Below, piece by piece: positions 23,301 to 34,426 of a DNA stretch of 64,000 bases (position 1 is the first letter of the stretch; each line of letters begins with the position of its first letter). The DNA lies in NCBI GenBank assembly GCA_947652605.1, contig OX393578.1, positions 60,147,415 to 60,211,414 on the forward strand. The letters are read 5' to 3'. The notes under the pieces were generated by a model, which worked only from the letters and a program-made list of their open reading frames with translations, did not search any database and was not told the DNA's origin. The stretch comes from Elmis aenea. Its lineage: Eukaryota > Arthropoda > Insecta > Coleoptera > Elmidae. A program made the position numbers and the translations under genes.

Positions 23301-24630
23301 CAACATTGCTGTATGACTTTCCTAGAATATGAATCTGGGTTCAAAATCTTCATTAATAAAATGTGTTTTTTTCTTTCAAGATATTCATTTACTACAATAT
23401 TGTAAGTGCCAAATATGATGAAATTGGAGTAAGTTTACTACACAAGCAGAATAGAGAACAGTGATCTTGCACTTCTTGCAGATAAACTTTTGATAACTCT
23501 TCGGTATCCCCTGCGAAGGCGACAAAGGTTATGAAAAACACGTCCAGATAACGGATTCATAAATAAAAAATAAACTTAAAAGTGGCATGATCTTATTATT
23601 GTTGAATAAAATGTTCAATAATGCCACATATCAATATACAGATACATACAATAATATAATGAAGGTTATTGTGAGCTTGGTGACGTCAAACAACGTCAGA
23701 GGGGTCAGATTTTTCAAAGTTTAAAATAAAGCTAAAATGATGCCGCACATCTAAATTTACGATTATAAACAATTAAGAAATTTGTTGCTATAGTAACATA
23801 TTTTTCGTACGAGTTGGTTAATAATAAACCTAAAAATATTTACTTACTGTGTTGCCTTATTTTTAGATTACAATAGGTACGTCATTATACATTTTGAAAA
23901 CGTGAAAATGAAAAATGGACTTGCAACACAAATATTATTACCGATAATTGGAAAACTTTCTTATTTATATGACCAGAATTTACTTTAAATATAATGTTTC
24001 CTGGATAATTTAATATTAATATTATATTACACTATCATATTTAGTTGCTTCATAGTTTTACTTATCGTAAATTAATAGTAAAAAAATCCAGTTCTAAGAA
24101 ATGCTATAAAAAAACTAGTAATTTCAGTAACAATTTTGCTTATAACCAAAAACTTTGGACATAATAAAAGCCAACAAATTCAAAATCATTTACCAGGACT
24201 TTTCTTTTAACTCCATTTTTTTTTTTACAATTTTTAAAGTAAATTCCAAATTTGTATCCTCAGTTTTGGGTGTATTTATGGAGTTAATTTTTTTGTTATT
24301 AGCTGTCAGATGAAATAGTTTCATAATTTGGGTGCAATTCATTTAAAATCATTCAAAACATACATTTTTATCTACTGACAAATTCATAAATTCATCATTC
24401 ATTTTTTTTTGTCATTTATTATACAATATTCAGATGAATAACTTGAGCAACGTTTGTATTCCTAAAGTTTGATATGTAAAAAATTTACTAAGTCGTAGTA
24501 AAACATACAAACATACAGACAAATCGCAATAGAAATGATTGAAACAGCAGTTTGTTTACGTGCAATATTCCCAAAGAATTACTTATTTAATGGCTTCGAC
24601 ATTTGCGAACAAAATTTATAAAACTATTCA
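20380..24630. other. Long AT-rich stretch without recognisable genes
   Basis: About 4 kb without identifiable features. Overlapping frames on both strands near 21193-21464 (70-85 codons) have no recognised domain and look like chance. Confidence 0.5.
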
Positions 24631-24639
24631 ACGTTTATA

Positions 24640-25330
24640 CAGGGTGTTGCATGATCAAACGGCCACACTTAAGGAGCATGTTCCTGGAGTTAATTTAAGC
24701 AAAATATGTTATATAAACCATAGGCCAAAACTCGATGGTTATCGAGTTCTATAGGAACCTTTAGAGTATGTAAAAAAAAGTCAATTTTAACATAAAATAG
24801 TATCTTCTAAAGTAGTGATTTAACAACATAATGTTTGTTGTAAAAGATGCATCGCTATCTTTTTTCGCTTTGTGTTATACTCGATTTTGTTTTTTTACGG
24901 TTTATTTGCTATGGCAACCAACCTAGTTATTTTAAATAGAACCTGCTGTATATTATTACATTATTAGATTCCTCTTTAAATGTACTTTATAAAATGTGAA
25001 AGGTCATATAGGCCTAAAATTAACTTTTTTCGAGTAATTCGCTTGTTTTTGAAGAGTTTGAGCAATGTAGCATTTTCAAAAAAATCAAGTATTTAACAAC
25101 AGAAAATCGAGTCCACCATTAGGCGCAGAAAAAATGGCGATGCAATTTTATAAGAAACATTTTGTTGTTAAATCAATATTTTAGAAGTACAAGCTGTATT
25201 TCATACTTTTTTATGTTAAAATTGACCTTTTTTTATAAACTTTATAAAGGCCTTTATACAACGTTTTTGGCTTAAATTGACCCAAGGAACGTGCTCCTTT
25301 TGTTTGGTCTTTTGGTTATGCAACACACTG
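24640..25330. mobile_element. Fold-back element with CAGGGTG ends, 691 bp
   Basis: TA (24638-24639) precedes CAGGGTGTTGCATGATCAAA; the right end is TTATGCAACACACTG (to 25330) followed by TA. Left and right arms of about 240-320 bp are diverged inverted copies: GTCAATTTTAACATAAAA near 24780 pairs with TTTTATGTTAAAATTGAC near 25208. A related copy lies inverted at 47245-47736, sharing the middle segment TTTAAATGTACTTTATA as well. TA target and palindromic layout suggest a Tc1/mariner-type fold-back MITE. No transposase frame is present. Confidence 0.75.
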
Positions 25331-25333
25331 TAT

Positions 25334-25500
25334 CATGGGCGTCCACAGGGAAGGGCAAACGGGGCACTTGCCCCTCCCTGGAATCGAGTACTACAATAAT
25401 GACCAAATGAAAGACGGTCAAGTTAAAAACGCGTTAATATTTTCATGCATTCCTTTACAAGCTTTGCCTCCCCCTGAATAATTTTCTGTGGACGCCCATG
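25334..25500. mobile_element. Short inverted-repeat element nested at the edge of the fold-back element
   Basis: CATGGGCGTCCACAGGGAAG and TTTTCTGTGGACGCCCATG are inverted ends of a 167-bp element with GGGGCACTTGCCCCTCCC near the left. The flanks read CACACTGTAT on the left and TCCTGTATAA on the right. Both look like the CACCCTGTATA end of the neighbouring fold-back element, so this element appears to have landed in that end and duplicated about 6-8 bp of it. Superfamily undetermined. Confidence 0.75.
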
Positions 25501-25544
25501 TCCTGTATAATGACGTGATTAATTCGCTTACAATAATAATAAAA

Positions 25545-25579
25545 GACAATTCTTTGCGGAAACGTTAAGATTTCATCAG
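25545..25579 (-). other. CTGATGAAA motif, copy 2
   Basis: Partner of the motif at 11975-12009. CTGATGAAATCTTAACG, then CGCAAAGAATTGTC on the minus strand; likely the same repeat family. Confidence 0.4.
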
Positions 25580-25599
25580 CTACAAACAAAAGTTCAAGA

Positions 25600-26815
25600 A
25601 ACAAATCTGTTTATACTTTATTTTTATTTTCGTCCCAGAATCAGTACACACGTCATACGAATAAGATAAGAACTTTAACAACTTTTATAAGTTTCAAATC
25701 GAATCTTTGTCAACTTTAAATAGTTCCTAACATAAACAACCAATTCAGAACTTCCATTCTGAATTAAGTCTTTAAAGCGTCTAAATTTAGGAACGCAGTG
25801 TATTAATGAATAAACTAACGCATTTAAATATACTTTTTTAGTTCTAAAACTCAGGCTAGAGCCAAGTTTTTTTTAAATGGCAACGCATCTTCTATTGTGA
25901 TGAGAAAAAAGATGAATCACACGCATTTTTTAGCGGTTCTTGTAATAAAAAACGCGATAAAGCATGAAGCGGAGTGTAGTTTGGGCTGCTATTGCTTTCT
26001 AGGCACATACGCATACAAGCAAACCGAGATTAAAATAAAATGTTCACTAAAAATAAGATAAAAAAGTTGAAGACACGTGGATAACCTAGAATCGAGTGAA
26101 AGTGGGCTCGCTAGCGCCGTGGTACTGCAAGGTGGCGAACTTTAGAAGACGAATACAGGTTGTGGTGCAGCTTCAGTTATGGTAACAGTTCAACGAATAA
26201 CCTATAATCTTCTAGAAAATGTATAATAATACTAAACAAATTTAACCAAAACAGTTACTACTACGATGAGATGCAATTACTAGCAGGAAACGTCCACACG
26301 TTGATTCGAAACATAACATAACATTAAAATCTAAGACCTCTACTGAGAATACACAACAATATTTGGTAGCAATTGTCTTTAAACAAAAGTTTAAACAAAA
26401 AAAAACGCATTTAATACTCATTCCTAAAGCATTTTACACATACAATTATAAAAAAAAACTTTGGACACACAATGTAACAATTAAATTTTAGCATTACTGC
26501 TGAAAATACATAAAAGTAATTGTTAATAGTTGTCTTAAAACTATAATTTCAACAGAAAAACCTATTTCTTAAGTGTTTTACACTCAAAATGCTAGAAAAA
26601 AAAAACAGCATGGACAAACACATGTAGAAGCGAAACATAAAGACGGCTGCTAAAATGTACAACAGTAATTGTTAACAATTATTGTCTTCAAACAGACATT
26701 TTAACAACAAAAGCATTTAATACTAATTTCTCAAGCGTTTTAAAGATAAATTAATAGAAAAACCTAGCATATATGCACGCTCAAAGTTTCAAGAAAGTCA
26801 AAAATATTACAAATA
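25600..26815. other. No recognisable gene; CpG-rich patch at 26095-26190
   Basis: Mostly AT-rich. A patch with GGGCTCGCTAGCGCCGTGG and GGTGGCGAAC is GC-richer and could be regulatory or an old repeat end. No frame or splice-site pair supports a gene. Confidence 0.4.
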
Positions 26816-26816
26816 A

Positions 26817-27178
26817 CTAGCGTAGTGACCCGGCTTCGCTCGGTGAATTTTTTTATCAATCACAGACTACTCGCGCTTCGCGCTCGCGCCCGGTGGACGT
26901 TTTTGACCTTTTGAGAATTTTGGATCTTTTGGGAATTTTTGTATCTATTGAGAATTTTTGTATCTATTGAGAATTTTGAAACTTTGGTGATATTTGGATC
27001 TTTTGGGAATTTTGGTTCTTTTGGGAATTTTTGGAACTTTTGGGAATTCTCATATAGCCTATGTTCTTTCCATGGTCCTATAGATTGTCTGTGCCAAATT
27101 TGGTCAGGATCGGATGAGTGGTATAGGAATGCATAAAGGACAAACATACATACATACATTCATTTTTATATATATAGA
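26817..27178 (+). mobile_element. Repeat with GACCCGGCTTCGCTCGG head and ACATACATACAT tail
   Basis: The unit starts CTAGCGTAGTGACCCGGCTT and contains a GCGCTTCGCGCTCGCGC palindrome. It then has about eight diverged 18-19 bp tandem units ending in TTGGGAATT or TTGAGAATT (26899-27050). It finishes with TGGTCAGGATCGGATGAGTG, GGACAAACATACATACAT and a TATATATA tail. The head and tail phrases are familiar from dispersed arthropod repeats. I cannot name the superfamily. Confidence 0.6.
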
Positions 27179-27179
27179 T

Positions 27180-27545
27180 TACTTTGATCTCGAAAATTTT
27201 AGCAAAAAAGTAGTTATCTATTAACTCTATGCTTGAAATAAAACAAAAATATTTAGATTTATCACGTATTTCTGCAATAGAACCAACTAAGGTTAAACAA
27301 ATTTCGTAATTCAATCCAAAATTAACTTTTCTACATTTAATAATATGACATTAAATTAATATAAATAAACTATCTTTGGTGACCTGTAAGTCTGTCGGTA
27401 TGTTCTGGTGTCAAGCTACATATAAAATTAATGTCATGCTTTCGCACAAATTTTTAAATTTAAGTAGAAATATAAGTTTTTTATTTGTTGAGAATAATAA
27501 AGTTAATTAAAAATAGTTTTTGTAATAACTACACCTTCACATATC
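27180..27545. other. No recognisable gene
   Basis: AT-rich DNA between a repeat tail and a LINE fragment. Confidence 0.5.
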
Positions 27546-27548
27546 TGC

Positions 27549-27622
27549 CCAAATCATACTTCTTCTTCTTCTTCTTAATCGTTTCCTCTTGTACCTTTCG
27601 GTGTCGAGGACCAAATCATACT
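27549..27622 (-). mobile_element. 50-bp LINE A 3'-end insertion with 12-bp duplication
   Basis: Positions 27561-27610 are the extreme 3' end of LINE A on the minus strand (CCTCGACACCGAAAGGTACA, then a GATTAAGAAGAAG tail). They correspond to 56152-56190. The 12-bp CCAAATCATACT flanks it exactly (27549-27560 and 27611-27622), as expected for target-primed reverse transcription with extreme 5' truncation. The tail shows that LINE A transcripts end in an (AAG)n run rather than poly(A). Confidence 0.88.
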
Positions 27623-27624
27623 AA

Positions 27625-28300
27625 TACTTCATAAAAACTGGGTGTAGCATCACAAAATAACTACTTGACGATATTATTTAACCACAATCGGTGTTTATCA
27701 AAAGCATTTTCGGAGTGAATTTTTCTCTGAAATATACTATCTGCTAGAAAACTGATTATTATCAACAATTTATTCAAGGAAACATGATAAATTCGAAGTT
27801 TTATGTACACACCGTATAAATTCATTAAAAACTTTACTCACATTTAAAAAAATTCAATATTCCAATGACTATATGTCTTATTCATTAGTTCAAACTTTTA
27901 TATACGGGGTGTTTGATTTATTATATAGGACAACAATTATCAGATTTAAAAGAATCTTATCAAAAAATCTAAGCAGATAGAAACATAGGGAAACATGAGG
28001 CATTAGGGGGTAGTGCTTTTATTTTGTCCATTATGCCCGTGTATGCCTTACAAAAAAGGCACCCACCAAAGTAAACAAAACCTGTATATCATCCTCCTTA
28101 AATCGTTCCAAAATTCCATCATGTAATTACAGAAAAGAAACTGATAAAGAAGATGACTGCCTTAATTGTCACAATTATTTTGGATTTCTCCGCAGTGTGA
28201 CAGCGATAAATTTTAATCTAGACAAACTCCAAATCTTTTGTCCTAAATAAGTACAGGGTCGGATTTAGAATTTAAAAAATTATAACGTAACGCAGAAAAA
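27625..28300. other. No recognisable gene; CGGGGTG end at 27906
   Basis: TATACGGGGTGTTTGATTTA (27902-27921) resembles the CAGGGTG element ends, and ACACACCGTATAAA (27808-27821) is a weak inverted form. No complete element can be drawn. Confidence 0.35.
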
Positions 28301-28309
28301 TGTACAGTG

Positions 28310-29085
28310 ACGAAAATAGTAGAAAAAGATGAAGCAATCGGGAGGAAGACGAAGAAGTGGATGATACATTCAAAAGAAGCAAGGGAATAGGAAGATCAAC
28401 CGTTAAAAATTAAAGAAAAATAAAAGAAAATCAACGATGAAGTTGATGCGGACAATGGAAGAAAAAATGAATGATATGTCAGCTAACCTCTGCTGATGAG
28501 AGGAGAGCAAAAACTAATTTATAGAATTGAGAAAGCAAAACAAAAAATTGCACGAGCTGAACCAAAAAATGGTGGCAAATGATAAGAGAAGAACTATGTG
28601 GTACTTCACGGTTTAAAGATGGACACAAACGTACAAAATGATCTGAAAAATGCTATGGAGAACTTAATGCAACAGGAACTTCAGATAAAGATGGAAGTTA
28701 CAAACGCATTGAAAATAGGGCATAAAACATGCTTAATCCAATTAGCAAATCAGATAGAAAGAAAAACTCATGCAAAATAAAAGGAAATTAACAACGAAGA
28801 TAGGAGAAAAGCTATTCATGCAGGATGACTTATCAAAAAAAGATAGAGATTATCAAGAACAAATTAGGAATAGAGCTAACGAAGAAAGGAAAAACGGAAA
28901 AATAACCGAAATAGGGTACAGAAAGCTAGGTATATATAGGAACAGATGAGTGGAAATGGGATAAGGAAGATGGCACACTGAAAAAAGTAAATAACGCTTT
29001 AACACCAAAAAATTAATAGAATTAAACACGAATAAAGGAAAGGATAGGGGATACAGAAATGGAAAAGGCTGTGGACAAGGAAATG
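28310..29085 (+). mobile_element. LINE ORF1 remnant
   Basis: Lys/Glu-rich coding text continues through several frames. A 60-codon open piece (28598-28780) starts MVLHGLKMDTNVQNDLKNAM. Further downstream come RRKAIHAG, LSKKDRDYQEQIRNRANEER, a KNGKITEIGYRKLG piece and DEWKWDK. This matches the ORF1 (nucleic-acid chaperone) type found with some insect LINEs: a (V)IxGL... segment, then DDLTKKEREIQxxIRxRAxEERxxGKxVxIGYRKL. Many stops and frame changes make it inactive. It may be the 5' part of one of the LINE families seen elsewhere in the window, but no reverse transcriptase follows it here. Confidence 0.65.
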
Positions 29086-29099
29086 GACTGAGATTTTAT

Positions 29100-30640
29100 T
29101 ACTTCAATTTTGGCAAACTTGTACAAATATATTGCAACAAATTATGATATTTTCTTTAAATGCTTAAAAAATTGACGACTTTTATTCTCTATCTATTTAG
29201 TTATGATATAAGTCTATTTAATGTTACATCTGCAACTAGTAGTAGGCTTGTACATTCTTTATTTTAACCCCTCTAAAGGTCAATATTTATACGTAAGTTA
29301 ATTATTAAACTAAATAAATCATACAACACCTCGAAGTTGCACTTTTTGCATGTTTTTATCTGTTAATAAATAACAACACTTCTCCAAATACATCCCAAAT
29401 ATTTTAAATATTATGATACTAGAATGTGCTGCCCCACAATATCCTAAATTCCCAATTTAAATTAGCACTATACGCTGGTTTATTGACATTCTTACAAATT
29501 ATGTAGTTGATTATATAAGTAAGAACCCACTAACGTTTAATTTGACATTTATAATAAGATTTATTAAACTTAAAAGAAATTATTTAAATATGTTATAAAA
29601 CATGAGTGGGGTATCTATTGTTCGTCTAGTTGACATGATTTTAGTAAACGACAATAATTTGTTTGTAAATCCTCAATTCTATTAATAGATATGTTTAAGT
29701 CTGCAATAAAATGTGTAAATTAATGACTTTGCTTCGAATTATATAACATAAAATTATAGATTTACTAATGATGTGAGTAAATTAAAAATATTTGTGTTTA
29801 ACACCAATTAGCATAGTTAATATTTTAATAGCCTTAGCGAGCATGTAACCCCATAACATTAAAAATGAAATTTTAGTGACATAACAGTAGAAAATTTATA
29901 GATCATGTCGCCGGAGTATCAAAAGCGTAGTGTCATGGCATACTGGATGGAACGTACATTGTACACTTTCTAGATGTAGCCGAAACCAGGTCATCGAATG
30001 AAAGCGAAAACAGACATTTTCAAACTGCTATTAACTAGCACAAACCATTTGAATACAAAAGACCAAATAATTGCGTTCCATTTTGTGCAGGTTAAAAAAT
30101 TTGTAATACTACGGCGAGCATTTACTTCTAACCTATTGTCCTTACATGAAAAAATCGCTTTCGAGTTTGACTGTCATAAAAGTAATAAGCCAGAACTATG
30201 TTTGAATTAACAATGTATTTTACATAATAGTGGTTGCTTATGGGAAATAAAAAATTCGGTCCGTGTTTTGTTATCATTTTTTTTTGCATGAATTAAGTCG
30301 GAGAATTTAATTATGTAGGTTGCCTAATAAAATAATCTTGGGATATTACATAAAATGGCGCCTCAAGAAATTATTAACAGTAATTTAAATACGAATTTAT
30401 GATCGCCTGTGGTAACGCGAATCAAATCGCCCTGTACGGGAATATGGTGCAGAATTTAAGGACAATTATTTTATAACAAATAAAGCAATATTTTAATTTT
30501 TGTGAGATCTATCCCTCTATTATCAACTAAAGAACTGGAAACAATTTTTGAATTGCAATTCAGTAATATCAATTCAGAAGTATACAAGTTGAAAAAAAAA
30601 ATACATAGGTTGGGAAAGAAGGGGTAATTTTCTTTTTTAG
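29100..30640. other. AT-rich stretch without recognisable genes
   Basis: A 70-codon frame at 29998-30210 (+) has no recognised domain. Nothing else stands out. Confidence 0.5.
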
Positions 30641-30647
30641 TAATATA

Positions 30648-30887
30648 CAGTAGCGTATGCAGGAGGGAATTAAGGGGGTCGTTACCCTTTCCCAATTTCC
30701 TGGATATATTAAACTAGTAAAGTTTTGCTGGAGACGTGTCCAATCAATTTTATGGGAAGTTCTTATAAATATATCTTGATGCATCTTGCAATTCGTGTTG
30801 TGTGTAAAGTTAAACAAAAAAATCTATTTAAAAGGCTGTGGCCTTTATTAACACTCCCCCCTTGAAAACATTCTGCCTACGCTACTG
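30648..30887. mobile_element. Inverted-repeat element, hAT-like ends, 240 bp
   Basis: CAGTAGCGTATGCAGGAGGG and CATTCTGCCTACGCTACTG are inverted ends (CAGTAGCGTANGCAG). GGGGGTCGTTACCC follows the left end and CTCCCCCCTTG precedes the right. CAG...CTG ends suggest hAT, but the expected 8-bp duplication is not clean (GTAATATA and GTACAGCA). It abuts a LINE C 3' end on its right. Confidence 0.65.
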
Positions 30888-30910
30888 GTACAGCATCTTT
30901 AAAATATAAA

Positions 30911-31000
30911 TAAATAATCTATTTCTTTTCTACCCATAGGGTGTAAGGGTGGAGTTTTTCCATACAACCAGAATTAGTTCTTTATATAAAAAAAATCAGT
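30911..31000 (-). mobile_element. LINE C 3'-terminal fragment
   Basis: The minus strand reads TGTATGGAAAAACTCCACCC, TTACACCCTATGGGTA and AGATTATTTATTTA. This is closely similar to the 3' untranslated end of the LINE C copy at 39990-40045 (TGTATGGTAAAACTCCACCC, TTACATCCTATGTG, AGATTATGTATGTA). It is a severely 5'-truncated copy. Confidence 0.75.
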
Positions 31001-31009
31001 CCTTTCTAG

Positions 31010-32400
31010 TATGCTCTAGCTAGATTCTTTGTCCCACCCACGTTTCCTTTTTTCTTTAAGATTTTCCCCAGTGCGTTGTTTTTTGTATCTTGTTTTAAAG
31101 CAGTGCTTAAAATATTTAAATAATTTACCGTACACTACTATAGGCACTTTGTTTAAAAGATTTTAGTTAACTAAATTCAAACTACTTCCTTAGGTATTTA
31201 ACCGATCCTTTTTTGCAATTCCAATGTCTACACATGTGCACTAATGTTGTTGAGGGATTAAAACTTCACTGGTTATATCCGTAATACAAAAATGTTTTTA
31301 AGGTATATCTTTTAACGTACGTTTTAATATCATGTATTTAGGTTACAGTCATTTATCTACGTTATCTACACGATAATCACTGCACTTTTTTAATAAAGAA
31401 AACAAAGTTGTTTGTCGTCTGGAAATGCAATAAACTGCACATCTACTCCGCATTTAATTGTTTCTGATTAACATCTAATTTGCAAATATCGACAAAATGC
31501 TTAGCAAAGTAATCCTATTCGAATTTTGTGTTAATTAAATGAATAATATACAGGATGGTCCACATAGAAGGGCCACTATTGGGATAGAGCTACAAAGAAG
31601 TTTAAAAAGAAGACTAATTGTTCTTCTTTCTGAGACCTATTTAGTGATAATTAAATGTTATAAAAAGATCCATGGCAAGCTAGATAATAAACAAAAATCA
31701 AAATGGGTGTTGTTTTTTAAATCGTAACTCGGTTATACTTGATGGTACAAAAATATTTTTGGGGAAAAATTGGTAGATTTTTTTGCGCACATTAGTTTGT
31801 TTCAATATTGTACAGCGGATCGCCGTATATACCCACATCATAACCATGGCTAATAATTTTCTACTTTTGCTCTCATCGTTTGAAGGTATTGTTGAGCGTT
31901 CCACGGTACGCTGCTAGTGCATGCTCTACTTACAGCGTTATGTAAAGTCTTAATTGATGTGAATTTACAATTTACTTTGTAGCGCAACAATTAGAACTGT
32001 GTTGTAATGGGATTATCTTTGGTTCAATTGAGCTGGTCAGCTCGGTTAATAAAGGTTGCGGCTTCCATCCACCTGAAAAAAAGAAAGGTGTTATGAAAGA
32101 ATGCTTATTTTGAAAGTAAAATTGCCCTACAAATGTATAAATGTTCGCTCCGCGACTGAGTCATGCAAAATGTATTTGGGGAATATTTTTAATGTCAAAA
32201 AAAATATTTAAGATTTAAAAAAAATTATGTAACATACAAGCATGGGCAGGAATTATGCTTTATAAAACTAACCCAAATGTTTTATAATTAAGTACCAAAA
32301 TGCTGTATAAAAATACCACAATGCTATATAACAAATGACAATCTGCTACAAACAAAAATTTCAATCCAGTATGAAAAAAATTTGACATTATATAGACTTA
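31010..32400. other. No recognisable gene; CAGGATG end at 31550
   Basis: TATACAGGATGGTCCACATA (31548-31567) is a variant of the CAGGGTG end; its partner is not found. A 62-codon frame (31539-31727) lies across it and looks accidental. Confidence 0.4.
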
Positions 32401-32409
32401 AACGTTTAT

Positions 32410-32440
32410 ACAGGGTGTCCCAGTTGTATATAGTAAACAG
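32410..32440 (+). repeat. Solitary CAGGGTG element end
   Basis: TTATACAGGGTGTCCCAGTT has the recurrent TA-CAGGGTG start. The rest of the element cannot be delimited. Confidence 0.4.
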
Positions 32441-32535
32441 CATGGGGATTTCGTAAAACATTATTATCTACAAAGTGCAGATCTCAGATTTGTATTGCCC
32501 ATAGAGCGTGGGCAACACTTTAAACGCATGTAATA

Positions 32536-32543
32536 ATTTAGAG
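32536..32543. repeat. 8-bp target site duplication (left)
   Basis: ATTTAGAG is repeated exactly at 32803-32810. Confidence 0.9.
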
Positions 32544-32802
32544 CAGGGGTTCCCAAAGTTTTGACTAGGCGGGACAAATTGTAGACTCCGAATATTTGGC
32601 GGGCCAAAAAAACAGAAGTGTTTTTGAGACCTTGATTCTTGGAGAACCGACAAAATCTCTGAATGCAAAATATGTAGGTGTAGGGTATAGGTATATATCT
32701 TTATACAAAAAAAAATATCTGGTACGATATCAAGATGGCGGATGGTCTGACATAGGGTCGCGGGCCACATTTGTCCCACAGGCCGTACTTTGGAAACCCC
32801 TG
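32544..32802. mobile_element. Short nonautonomous hAT element, 259 bp
   Basis: Ends CAGGGGTTCCCAAAGTTTTG and GTACTTTGGAAACCCCTG are inverted repeats, and the 8-bp duplication ATTTAGAG is perfect. Subterminal GGCGGGCC (left) and CGCGGGCC/CACAGGCC (right) are additional paired motifs. Frames of 70-117 codons on both strands cross it but are shadows of the repeat structure. No transposase is encoded. Confidence 0.95.
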
Positions 32803-32814
32803 ATTTAGAGTATG

Positions 32815-33020
32815 AATTCAACTAAGCAAGTTATAAGCAAAAATCGGAAACTTCATTTTTTGGCTTTTTATTAGATACTTAATAAAGCAAAAACTATAAT
32901 TTTTTTTAGAGATTTTCCTTCACAGAATTTTTTTTTCGAATCATAGTTTATTTTGACTTCTTCATTCAACTCTCTAACTCTACCGTTTGCGAGATCTCCA
33001 TATAATTCTCATGAAGAGTT
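32815..33020. other. No recognisable gene
   Basis: AT-rich spacer between a hAT element and the Jockey fragment. A minus-strand ELNEEV-like stretch could be further LINE text but is not convincing. Confidence 0.4.
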
Positions 33021-33022
33021 CT

Positions 33023-33446
33023 GAATAAGATTCTTTTTTTTTTCTAGGGCTTTTTCTATGATATTCGTAATTTTGTGTACCTGGTCAATAGTTGAACGTT
33101 TATTCCTAAATCCAAATTGATGAGAGGGAATTAGTTCTTTTTCTTTTATTATTGGCTTCATTCTTTTGAGTAACAGCTTTTCGAACAGTTTCGATATAAA
33201 AGGCAATAATGAGATTGGCCTGTAAGATGAAACTTCATGAGGAGGTTTCCCTAATTTAGGGATCGTAATCACCTCTGCAACTTTCTACAGCCTAGGTACA
33301 TACTTAAGCCTAAAGGCAGCATTTATTAGGGGGGTCAGTTTTACCATGGCTTTCCTTGGGAGATGTCTTAGCACTTCACCAGTAATTAAATCAAACCCAG
33401 GAGCGTTTTTCAGGTTGGTATTTTCTTTAATTTCATCATGAAATAT
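33023..33446 (-). mobile_element. Jockey-clade LINE reverse transcriptase fragment
   Basis: The minus strand reads NLKNAPGFDLITGEVLRHLP, RKAMVKLTPLINAAFRLKY, VPRL, a stop, VAEVITIPKLGKPPHEV, SSYRPISLLPFISKLFEKLL, IPSHQFGFRNKRSTIDQVH and a KITNIIEKALEKK end. APGFD, PKxGKPP, SSYRPISLL and HQFGFRxxRSTxxQ are hallmark motifs of the Jockey clade fingers domain. Only one stop (in place of W of VPRLWK) interrupts the stretch. The catalytic palm motifs (FLD, YADD) are missing: homology stops at 33023. Both ends are truncated. Confidence 0.93.
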
Positions 33447-33449
33447 GAT

Positions 33450-34400
33450 TGTTTTTAATGATATAAGGTAAGTAATAGGTTAGAGTGCTGAGAATAGTTA
33501 AAAGAATATTAGTAAAGTTGCCTAGATTATGGTCAGGTTAGATTACTATACGCCAATTTCAAAATAAAAAATATGAAGAGTTACATTTGTGACTTTACAA
33601 TTTGAAATTTCTAGCACAATATTTGTTGCAAAATATTACTCGCAGATCTATCTTTAAAAAAAGATATTTTAAGAGGTAATCACTTTTGTTTTCACCTAAA
33701 AATACACGATTACTATGGAAATGTTACAAGTTATATAAGAACCATGAGTTGTGAGATGTTATATGGGCATTTGTATCAGAACAGCATAGTTTTATATCTT
33801 TTTACTTTGCGATTTATTAGACGCTGTCACGCTTGGCAGATCATCTAGTTTTATCGCATACATACATTCTATTTCTGTACAACATCAGCTACTCTCCTTG
33901 TCTGCGACTACTGAATTTAAAAAGTAAAAGTGCAACAGAAGTGGAAAATGCTGACCGCATAAATGAAGCGTTACACGGTAGATAGCACCTTACGTAAGAC
34001 CGATCTCTTTGCGGAAATTTTTATTCCTTCAAGGTTATAGAGCAAGATTTTACTTTAATAGCACCGTATTATGGTATTACAGATTAATAGCGGTAATATT
34101 GGTAAGTAGGTTAGCTCGAATTTACGGTGTTTAGCATGTCGCCTGGAAGCCAGCGCATAATTTAACCGATTAGTTATGGAATAAAAATTAAAAGTTATTA
34201 ATCTTAATGATCTATTAGCTGTTGTTAATCAAAAATCGAGCCGCATTTTATTAATTGACTTGTTATTTAGGCTTAAGTGGAAAATCAATTATGAAAAGTG
34301 TCCCTGGGGCATTTACTGATTTGATTTGTTCATGAATAATGCGTGTTCCACACAGCCCGATAATTTAACACCCAAAACTTGCTTACATAATTTTGGTAAC
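33450..34400. other. No recognisable gene
   Basis: AT-rich sequence with nothing identifiable. Confidence 0.5.
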
Positions 34401-34426
34401 TGGGCTAAAATGGCAAAAAAAAATTC

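Noticed and set aside
32468..32821. 117-codon minus-strand frame as a gene
   Set aside because: It spans a complete hAT MITE with its inverted ends and duplication.
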